From positions 62,001 to 126,000 of the forward strand of contig NZ_JADLJL010000009.1 in the NCBI RefSeq assembly GCF_015680235.1: a stretch of DNA of 64,000 nucleotides, read 5' to 3'. Numbering within the stretch: position 1 is the stretch's first letter; each line of letters begins with the position of its first letter. Shown in pieces: positions 53,328 through 59,472 of the stretch. Both the position numbers and the translations under genes were made by a program. The stretch is from Pseudomonas guariconensis (lineage in GTDB: Bacteria > Pseudomonadota > Gammaproteobacteria > Pseudomonadales > Pseudomonadaceae). The notes below the pieces were generated by a model. The model had not been told where the DNA came from and did not search any database. It was given only the letters and a program-made list of their open reading frames with translations.

Positions 53328-54170
53328 TTATCCCCGTGCCGTGTGCAGCACGGGCCGGAACGTCAGCAGCTCCATTCCGTCGTCCGGCATTCGCTCGATG
53401 CCCAGGACGTAGCCGGGCAGCGACTGCCGCGCCACTAGGACGCGCAGGTCGTAAGCGAAGTCGGAGAAGCGCGCAGCGCTCCCCGACTTGCGGTGCAGGT
53501 GCCGGAAGTCGAATTGCCAGCCGCCCGGCTGCTTGCCGCCGTGCTTGCGCACCAGGCGGTACAGCCAGCGTTCGATCCCGCCCTTCAAGCGGAAATAGGC
53601 TGGGTCGATGGTCAGCACCAGGGCGGCATCGAGCACGCCCGCATAGAACCAGTCCGGCAGGATCAGTTCGATGCCCAGCGGCACGCCGCTGGCATCGGCC
53701 AGTTCCTTCCACTCGTTGATCCACGAGAAGCGATGCAATCGCCTTCCCGTGGTTTCGCGGATGGACGTGGCCACCGTGGTCGATTGCAGCCGGTCGAGCG
53801 CGGCTTTCAGGCGCAGGTAGTCGTTGAGAGACGTGCCGCGCCCGATGAAGCGCAGGATCTCGTAGGGAGTGGCGCGTATCCAGCGCGACGGGCGCAAGCC
53901 CGCGTCGCGCGCCTCCACGATCTGCGAGGCGGCCCAAATCAGCAGGTCGGCATCCCATATCGTTGCGATGCCGTGCTCCTGCGTACCCTCCACGCGGATG
54001 GTGATGCCGCCGGCGCAGAAGTCGATCGGCGCGGTACGCCGCGACTTCGCCAGCGAGAAGAACGGAAAAGCCATCAAGTCCTGGCTGTCGCGGGGTGCCA
54101 TGTCGCCCGGCAGCGCGCGGAACAGGTCGAGCTGTTCGCGCTGCAAGGCTTGCCCTGGCGGGCTGGACAT
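53328..54170 (-). CDS. repA: Replication initiator RepA
   Basis: The 280-residue protein belongs to the RepA group of Tn4371-like ICEs and related plasmids: LPGDMAPRDSQDLMAFPFFSLAKS near the N terminus, then IWDADLLIWAASQIVEARD and GGIERWLYRLVRKHGG, which form tandem winged-helix elements. The ATG at 54170 is chosen for similarity of the family's start; a GTG at 54182 is possible. It should bind the iterons located directly downstream of its own gene and start replication of the excised circle. Confidence 0.85.
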   Translation of the reverse strand: MSSPPGQALQREQLDLFRALPGDMAPRDSQDLMAFPFFSLAKSRRTAPIDFCAGGITIRVEGTQEHGIATIWDADLLIWAASQIVEARDAGLRPSRWIRATPYEILRFIGRGTSLNDYLRLKAALDRLQSTTVATSIRETTGRRLHRFSWINEWKELADASGVPLGIELILPDWFYAGVLDAALVLTIDPAYFRLKGGIERWLYRLVRKHGGKQPGGWQFDFRHLHRKSGSAARFSDFAYDLRVLVARQSLPGYVLGIERMPDDGMELLTFRPVLHTARG

Positions 54171-54196
54171 GGCGACGGCCACCCACGCGCCAGCGA

Positions 54197-54478
54197 TCAG
54201 CGGCCATCACGGTAATCGCCCGCGTGGCGTTCGGCATATTCCGGGTCGGAAGTCGCCTCGTAGCGACGCTGGTCGGCCCAGGCGTCGAGGTCGGATACCG
54301 CGTACATGACGCGGCGGCCGAACTTGCGAAAGCGCGGGCCGCCGCCGATCACACGCTGTTTCTCCAGCGTGCGCGGCGACAGGCGCAGGTACTCGGCGGC
54401 TTCGTCGTTGGTCAGGTAGCGCGCGGGCTGCTGCGCGGTAGCGGGTGCGGCCTGTGGCCGCAAGGGAGCCGGTCTCAT
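54197..54478 (-). CDS. AlpA/excisionase-like helix-turn-helix protein
   Basis: The 93-residue protein has a MerR-like/AlpA-like HTH: YLTNDEAAEYLRLSPRTLEKQRVIGGGPRFRKFGRRVMYAVSDLDAWAD. The ATG at 54478 (MRPAPLR) is chosen because GGAGG lies about 8 bases upstream; an in-frame ATG at 54493 has none. Such proteins act as regulators or excisionases for ICEs. It precedes RepA by 26 bp and probably helps control the replication module. Confidence 0.82.
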   Translation of the reverse strand: MRPAPLRPQAAPATAQQPARYLTNDEAAEYLRLSPRTLEKQRVIGGGPRFRKFGRRVMYAVSDLDAWADQRRYEATSDPEYAERHAGDYRDGR

Positions 54479-54561
54479 TGCGTGAACCTCCATCGGTCAG
54501 GGTCGCCAGCCGCGACAGCGCGACCGGATGGAGGCAGTCTCAGGAAAGCAAGGCGTCCTGC

Positions 54562-55335
54562 TCAGGGACGTTGTGCGTGGTCGGCAAAACGTCCCTGTTC
54601 AGGTTCGGGAAGCTGTGCCAGGCGGCGGTAGCCGCCACGCATCAGCCGTTGCCCGCGCCGCACCAGGCGACGCACGCGGGCGCGCAGCGCGCCGTCGGCG
54701 TGCCAGTCTTCGGCGCTGAACAGCACATCGGCCACCAGCCGCAGGGACGCGCCCGCCAGGGTGCCGTCCAGCGCTTGCAGGGTGTGCAGCTCCAGCAGCG
54801 CGGTGGCCGCCGGGCGTGGCCGGGCCACCACCGGCGCGGCGGCGTTGGCCAGCGTGTCCAGTGCCCCGGCCAGGGCGCGATGGCGCGGCTGCGGCTGCGC
54901 AGCGGCGCGCACGGCGTAGCTGTGGGCCATGCCGTGCGCCAGGCCGGATGCGAGCGCCAGGCGCACATGGCTGCCCGGCCAGCGGGTGAGCAGCACCAGC
55001 CGCCGGCCGTCGTGCAGCAGTTGCTTGCGGCCGGGGATGCGCCAGAGGTCGAAGGTCACGGCGTCGGGCGGTGGATCGTCGTCGGGGTGGAGCTGCACCA
55101 CGCTGTCGTGGTCGGGGAACCAGGCCGGGTGCGCGTCGCGCGCGTCCAGGGCCGGGTCTTCGAGCAGACGCAGGCCCCAGTGCCGCGCGGCCTCGGGATG
55201 GCGGCGACGGCGCAGCCAGTCGCGCCGGTAGTCCGGGTGGCGGCGCAGGTACTCCCAGGCCAGCGCGGGGCCGTCCAAATGCAGGACGTAGAGGTAGGCG
55301 GCACTGGGGTGCCAGTGATCGGCGGGCTCTGCCAT
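54562..55335 (-). CDS. DUF2285 domain protein
   Basis: The 257-residue protein has an N-terminal transcriptional-regulator-like segment (LHPSAAYLYVLHLDGPALAWEYLRRHPDYRRDW, in part) and a C-terminal DUF2285 region (LARRLVRRGQRLMRGGYRRLAQLP in part). It is a standard backbone gene of this ICE family, always upstream of the AlpA-like gene. It is rich in Ala and Arg and of high GC. Function unknown; DNA binding is inferred from its basic C terminus. Confidence 0.75.
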   Translation of the reverse strand: MAEPADHWHPSAAYLYVLHLDGPALAWEYLRRHPDYRRDWLRRRRHPEAARHWGLRLLEDPALDARDAHPAWFPDHDSVVQLHPDDDPPPDAVTFDLWRIPGRKQLLHDGRRLVLLTRWPGSHVRLALASGLAHGMAHSYAVRAAAQPQPRHRALAGALDTLANAAAPVVARPRPAATALLELHTLQALDGTLAGASLRLVADVLFSAEDWHADGALRARVRRLVRRGQRLMRGGYRRLAQLPEPEQGRFADHAQRP

Positions 55336-55677
55336 GACGCGGCCTCCTGTCGGACAGCAGGGCTCGTCGCCACGGGCATCAGAGTGGGAGCTACGGCGTC
55401 ATCGGCGAATCGTCACGGGCTATTCGATAAACTGGCGGTGGTCAAGACCGATTGGCTCCTGGGCATTGCGTGGATCGTCCGAATGCGACGGCTTGCGCGC
55501 ACACCGGATGGTGCGCTGCACAACACACCTTGCCGGAAGCCGCGCCGGCGATCAGGACTGTTTGGGTCTGGCCTGCGCGGTGCCCGCGCAATAGTGCGGA
55601 TTGATGCGCTGTCGGTCTGAACTCAGACCGAAATAGCCACAATGCGCCGGGCTTGGCGGCGCTGCGCCGGGGCCCGC
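55336..55677. other. Intergenic region with a 9-bp perfect palindrome
   Basis: About 340 bp without a gene. TCGGTCTGA-AC-TCAGACCGA at 55612-55631 is a perfect inverted repeat, usable as an operator for the DUF2285 gene or as part of a terminator after DUF2958. No other feature is visible. Confidence 0.5.
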
Positions 55678-55917
55678 TCAGTCGATGACCGAGCCGTTGA
55701 TGTGTGCTAGGCGCGTGTATTCCGAGAGCGTGCGCAGGGCGACGAAATACAGGTCGCGCTCGATGGGCCGTGCCTGTGGCCCAAGGATCGCGCCCAGCTC
55801 GGACAGCCGCACGGTGCCGAGGTCCGGCAGAGGGTCGAGGGCCTGCCCGGCGGCGCGTGCGCGGCCGTTGGCGAGCAGTTGCGCGCGCTGGGCGTCGGTG
55901 ACGAGAGGCGGCTTCAT
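55678..55917 (-). CDS. DUF2958 protein with a large internal deletion
   Basis: This 79-residue protein begins as a DUF2958 protein (LVTDAQRAQLLANGRARAAGQALDPLP) and ends as one (GTVRLSELGAILG, then IERDLYFVALRTLSEY). The middle, about 45 residues with the KLFTPDAxATWLLTEIDP type core known in the family, is missing, and the frame is kept. The start 55917 has AGGAGGA 7 bases upstream. Loss of the core probably abolishes the family function. It borders the XRE-TIR insertion, so the deletion may have occurred with that event. Confidence 0.7.
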   Translation of the reverse strand: MKPPLVTDAQRAQLLANGRARAAGQALDPLPDLGTVRLSELGAILGPQARPIERDLYFVALRTLSEYTRLAHINGSVID

Positions 55918-55959
55918 GGGCGCTTCCTCCTGCAACTACACAAAGCCGGTGATGCACGG

Positions 55960-56120
55960 ATGCGCTTGTGCGCGAAAGCGCGAATCCGCCGATCCGGCAA
56001 CGTGCTTTCGTGCGGAAGCACGAAGGCGTGGAAGCGACATTGTGGAAGCCATCAATGACACGAATACGGTTCCCTGGATTTGGCACAATCCACACATGCG
56101 GATTTCAGTAGAAGCACGAA
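55960..56120. repeat. GCACGAA-type dyads upstream of the XRE gene
   Basis: Several related dyads occur: TTCGTGC-GGAA-GCACGAA at 56007-56024 (perfect, 7 bp arms), a GCGCTT/AAAGCGC form around 55962-55981 and a half-site AGCACGAA at 56113-56120. A similar GCACGCGAAAGCGC stands at 57651-57664 on the other side of the module. Confidence 0.55.
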
Positions 56121-56148
56121 AGCGCATGTCCTGATCATCAAATGAACA

Positions 56149-56172
56149 CTATAGATTGTAGCCCTATAGGGC
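56149..56172. promoter_or_regulatory. Twin CTATAG operator cores (controller-box-like) at the XRE promoter
   Basis: CTATAG occurs at 56149-56154 and again at 56164-56169 inside the perfect palindrome GCCCTATAGGGC (56161-56172). The 15-bp spacing and the TATAG cores resemble C-boxes of restriction-modification controllers. The first core can also serve as a -10 element (TATAGA). Confidence 0.55.
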
Positions 56173-56179
56173 GCAATGG

Positions 56180-56219
56180 GCTGTCATCTTGGGTTTTGGG
56201 GAAACCACTGGATGACAGC
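56180..56219 (+). promoter_or_regulatory. Stem-loop burying the XRE start codon
   Basis: Arms GCTGTCATC (56180-56188) and GATGACAGC (56211-56219) are perfectly complementary; the inner arms GGTTT and AAACC stack on 3-base symmetric bulges. The start codon at 56212 lies in the right arm and a GGGGA ribosome-binding sequence in the apical loop. Confidence 0.6.
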
Positions 56220-56514
56220 GAAAAACTCATTTGCGGCAGCGTTGAAGACGGTCAGGAAAGCGCGTGGCTTGAGCCAGGAAGCGTTCTCCGACGTGTCGAG
56301 CCGCACCTACATGAGTTCGCTGGAGCGCAGCCTGAAAAGCCCGACCTTGAACAAGGTAGCCGAGCTGTGCGAGGTCATGGACGTGCATCCCCTCACGTTG
56401 CTGACGCTGGCCTATGCTGGCGGCGAGCAGCACAAGATCGAGAAATTGCTGGCGCAGGTGGAACACGAGCTGCACTCGATCCACGCATCAATCCAGAATA
56501 CCGATAGGCAATAA
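56212..56514 (+). CDS. XRE-family regulator of the TIR module (controller-like)
   Basis: This 100-residue protein has an XRE helix-turn-helix at about residues 7-61 (FAAALKTVRKARGLSQEAF, then TYMSSLERSLKSPTLNKVAEL) and a short helical tail (HKIEKLLAQVEHELHSI) that may dimerise. In size and layout it resembles controller proteins of restriction-modification systems. ATG 56212 agrees with the usual N terminus of the family; ATG 56176 would add 12 residues. It lies 7 bp before the TIR gene and very likely forms an operon with it. Twin CTATAG palindromes stand in its promoter. Confidence 0.8.
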   Translation: MTAKNSFAAALKTVRKARGLSQEAFSDVSSRTYMSSLERSLKSPTLNKVAELCEVMDVHPLTLLTLAYAGGEQHKIEKLLAQVEHELHSIHASIQNTDRQ

Positions 56515-56521
56515 GACTTCC

Positions 56522-57634
56522 ATGAAAAGAGTGCTTACCGTTGGCCTTAAGTACACTGGCACACCTATTGAGGGCGTTGAGTTCGATAATCTTGGCTTGT
56601 GCAGGCCATCAGTTGATCAGGATCGTGCCGCGTTTGCCTTGTATGAGTACGACGTTATCGTCATAAACCCAAAGAGCTATTCGCATTTTCTGTTTGGAGA
56701 AGAAGGTGAGTTCTCCGACTCCCCTACTGAACTTGGCGACTTGAAGCGTAAAAAGGATGCATACGACCTTGATTCGCTATTCGATAGTACGGATCGGGAA
56801 AATGAGCTTGAGGCAGCGATAGCAGGAGGAACCACGGTCGTATGGTGCCTTTCCGAGCCAAAGCGAATGAACTTCTTCGGCTACCGGGAGACCTCATACG
56901 GCTATGCGGCACCGACGGTGGCCCGAATGGTCAAGCGGAGTAGCCTCCAGCTCAAGAAGGGACGCAGAATAAAGAGCATTGATCCAGAAAGCCCCTTCGT
57001 GCGGTATTTTGAGTCCCTAGCTGCAACAGGATGGAGTTTCTGTTTGGCAGACAGTGACCAAGAGGGCTATTCATCAATCGCATCTACGCCCGAAGGCTAT
57101 AGCTTGGGTGGGCGGTTTGCGTTAGGAGCGACAACCGGCTGGGTCATCACGCCACCTTCATCGGAAGCCGCAGCCAACAGACTCATCCTAGATGCCGTTG
57201 AATTAGAGAAGGAAGATCCTCGTCACGAGAAATACCACGGTATCTTTCTCAGCCATACTGGCGCGGATAAACCATTCGTTCGGCAATTGCGGAAAGACTT
57301 GCTCGAACACGGTGTTCCTCGGGTGTGGGTGGATGAGGCTGAGATTGATGTTGGCGACTCGCTTACAGCCAAGATCGAAGAAGGAATGAAAGAAACCCGA
57401 TATATCGGCGTTGTGCTGTCAGCAAAATCTATAGGTGCGCCTTGGGTCAAGAAAGAACTCGATATCGCGATTAATCGAGAAATCACTAGCGGCGAGGTTG
57501 TCGTACTACCGTTGCTGTATGAGAAGTGCGATCTTCCGGCGTTTTTGCAGGGAAAGCTCTACGCGGATTTCACTAGCACTGAGGAATATGCTGATGGGCT
57601 TGCCAAGTTGCTGAGGCGGCTTAGGATCAAATAG
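56522..57634 (+). CDS. TIR-domain effector with an uncharacterised N-terminal domain
   Basis: The 370-residue protein ends in a TIR_2 domain (about 239-352): HGIFLSHTGADKPFVRQL, then VWVDEAEIDVGDS and SAKSIGAPWVKKELDIA, where E312 occupies the place of the catalytic glutamate of NAD-cleaving TIR proteins. Residues 1-235 (VLTVGLKYTGTPIEGVEFDN, YEYDVIVINP) look like a Rossmann or class I amidotransferase-like fold, possibly a sensor. I do not recognise a named system. With an XRE partner and a position inside an ICE, a defence or element-stabilising role is inferred. G+C is visibly lower than in the flanking backbone. Confidence 0.75.
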   Translation: MKRVLTVGLKYTGTPIEGVEFDNLGLCRPSVDQDRAAFALYEYDVIVINPKSYSHFLFGEEGEFSDSPTELGDLKRKKDAYDLDSLFDSTDRENELEAAIAGGTTVVWCLSEPKRMNFFGYRETSYGYAAPTVARMVKRSSLQLKKGRRIKSIDPESPFVRYFESLAATGWSFCLADSDQEGYSSIASTPEGYSLGGRFALGATTGWVITPPSSEAAANRLILDAVELEKEDPRHEKYHGIFLSHTGADKPFVRQLRKDLLEHGVPRVWVDEAEIDVGDSLTAKIEEGMKETRYIGVVLSAKSIGAPWVKKELDIAINREITSGEVVVLPLLYEKCDLPAFLQGKLYADFTSTEEYADGLAKLLRRLRIK

Positions 57635-57662
57635 CGGGAAGCGAGCCCGAGCACGCGAAAGC

Positions 57663-57683
57663 GCCCCGCCGCAAGGGCGGGGC
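57663..57683 (-). terminator. Stem-loop between the TIR gene and DUF736
   Basis: GCCCCGCC and GGCGGGGC arms enclose five bases. It lies 15 bp beyond the DUF736 stop on the minus strand and 29 bp beyond the TIR stop on the plus strand, so it could serve both convergent genes. T-runs are short. Confidence 0.6.
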
Positions 57684-57697
57684 GATGGGGGCGACTG

Positions 57698-58012
57698 TCA
57701 GGCCGCCTGTGGCTTGCTGCGCGACCAGATCAGGTCGTGCGTGCCGTCTTCGCCTTCGATCAGCCGGGCATAGACCGTTGCCGGGAACGAAGGATCGTCG
57801 AGGGTCACGGACAGGTAGTCCCGCCCGGCCTCGCTGGTCTTCTTCCACGCCGCGCCGATGTCGTGGCCGGCCGCCTGGAGGCGGAAGTCGGGGGCGTTCT
57901 CGCTGCTGCCCTTGTCGTTGGGAACCAGCTTGACCTTGACGTTGAGCGTCAGGGTGCGAAGCGAGCCGGTGAAGCCGTCTTTCTCTGCGGTGAAGGTGCC
58001 GATGTTGGCCAT
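57698..58012 (-). CDS. DUF736 domain protein
   Basis: The 104-residue protein is a typical DUF736 member: [24 protein letters not shown] at the start and [25 protein letters not shown] at the end. These small soluble proteins are common in ICEs and plasmids of proteobacteria; function is unknown. AAGGAG lies 8 bases before ATG 58012. The long 5' leader upstream carries one copy of the intergenic repeat. Confidence 0.88.
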   Translation of the reverse strand: MANIGTFTAEKDGFTGSLRTLTLNVKVKLVPNDKGSSENAPDFRLQAAGHDIGAAWKKTSEAGRDYLSVTLDDPSFPATVYARLIEGEDGTHDLIWSRSKPQAA

Positions 58013-58813
58013 GATGTTTGCTCCTTTCGGTTGAACAAGGTTCGCGCCCATCGCGTCCTTGTTGTGATCCGGCCGGCGGGGGACGGGCTGGCTGCACCGC
58101 CTGCGGTCGAAACGCAGTGGAGAACCGAGAGGCGAGAAGAATTTGCTGCGCGAGGAAGCCGCGCAGCGGCGGGGAAATTGTTTTCGCCGGACGGTTGCAG
58201 TCACAAAGCCCGAGGCGCAGCCGCGCCACCGCCAGGATTCACAACAAACCAAGGACGCCTTGGGCCGAACCGCTCCGAAAGGCGCTATGGCCGGCTCGGC
58301 ATCCCCGCACGAAGGCTGCTCCGGTTCGCACCCTGACGCGGGCCAGGTCAACCCCCCGACGACTGGCGGGAACACCTCAGCCGTACCTTGCGGTGCCGGT
58401 CTTGAGGCGTGGTGTGGAAGCTCCATAGCGATGCCGGGCGGGTTGTCCGTGAACCGTCCTTCGTGACGTGATGGGCAAGAACCGCCAGCGTTGAGGACGG
58501 CACGCTTCTGCACAACCTGCCGCAGCAAGCTCCGGCGTGTTCGCCAGCGCCCTGTCCGTTGCGGCGGGGTGCCGGTCGGGCCGATCCGGCGTAGCCGGTT
58601 CGGCTGCATCGAGGGGCGCCAAGCGGTGCGCGGCGGGGATAGCCCGCAGGGCTTTCCCCTGGAGGCAAGCGCAGGCGCGAAGGCGTGAGGGATTGAAGCC
58701 GAATGGCCGTGACAGCGAAGTCGGCACGGGGCGCAGCCCGAAAGCCCGGCGGCGCTATGCGCCGACACGCCCAGGCCGTTCTATATTTTCAGGAAGCCAT
58801 CGAAGACCAGCCC
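58013..58813. other. Intergenic region with a copy of the ICE repeat (copy D)
   Basis: About 800 GC-rich bases between DUF736 (minus) and the GNAT pseudogene (plus). No gene is seen. The part 58578-58690 is a diverged copy of the repeat at 61901-62030, including a hairpin with the arms GGGGA-AGCCC and GGGCT-TCCCC. Confidence 0.55.
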
Positions 58814-59331
58814 ATGCCCCTCCAGCTCCGACACGAAACCCCGGACGACATTGCCGCCATCGAGGCCGTCACGGTTGCGGCCTTCGCCGATGCACCACAC
58901 ACCAGTCACACCGAGCAATTCATCGTGCGTGCCTTGCGCGCAGCCAATGAACTGACGCTTTCCATCGTGGCCGAGGAACATGGGCAGGTCGTCGGCCACG
59001 TCGCGCTGTCCCCGTCACGATCACCGATGGCCACCACCCGCAGGCCGAGGACTGGTATGGACTGGGGCCGATCTCCGTCCTGCCGCAACGGCAGGGGCAA
59101 GGCATCGGTTCGCGCCTGATGGAACAGGCGTTGTCCGAACTGCGCGCCATGCGGGCCGCAGGTTGCGTGCTGTTGGGAGATCCCGCGTACTACGGGCGCT
59201 TTGGCTTTCAGGCCCATGCGGGCCTGCAACTGCCGGGCGTACCGCCCGACTATTTCATGGCGCTGGCCCTGCATGGGCCGTTGCCGGAAGGCATCGCGCA
59301 CTACAGCGATGCCTTCAACGCCGCCGCGTGA
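58814..59331 (+). pseudogene. GNAT N-acetyltransferase gene with a one-base frameshift
   Basis: The first part reads MPLQLRHETPDDIAAIEAV to VVGHVALSP and the last part, in another frame, SVLPQRQGQGIGSRLMEQAL to the stop at 59331. Together they form a complete GNAT protein of the YhbS-like group, about 170 residues, with the acetyl-CoA loop QRQGQGIG. The break lies at about 59010-59014, where TCCCCGTCACG lacks one G. It may be a real inactivating mutation or a sequencing error. It has its own terminator at 59380-59413. Confidence 0.75.
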
Positions 59332-59379
59332 GCCACGGCGAAGGAGGCGGCGTGGCGGTTTGGCCCTGGCCGTTGAAGC

Positions 59380-59413
59380 CGGGCGCGGCGGGCACCGCCG
59401 TGCCCGGTTTTTG
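59380..59413 (+). terminator. Rho-independent terminator after the GNAT pseudogene
   Basis: CCGGGC-GC-GGCGG, a three-base loop GCA, then CCGCC-GT-GCCCGG and TTTTT. Strong hairpin with a five-T run. Confidence 0.8.
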
Positions 59414-59428
59414 CCAGCACGGCAAAAG

Positions 59429-59455
59429 GCCCCGGCGCGGTCTGCGCCGGGGCCA
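59429..59455 (-). terminator. Rho-independent terminator after parB
   Basis: Perfect 11-bp arms GGCCCCGGCGC and GCGCCGGGGCC with a five-base loop; on the minus strand TTTT follows. It lies 17 bp past the parB stop. Confidence 0.8.
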
Positions 59456-59472
59456 TGCTTCGCGTGGCTACC

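Noticed and set aside
53325..53345. DnaA box in the candidate oriV
   Set aside because: TTATCCCCG has two mismatches to the TTATCCACA consensus, so it is mentioned only as weak support.
53059..54237. Long minus-strand frame of 392 residues over repA
   Set aside because: It is an Arg/Ala-rich shadow of the RepA reading frame; RepA has clear family motifs and iterons beside it.
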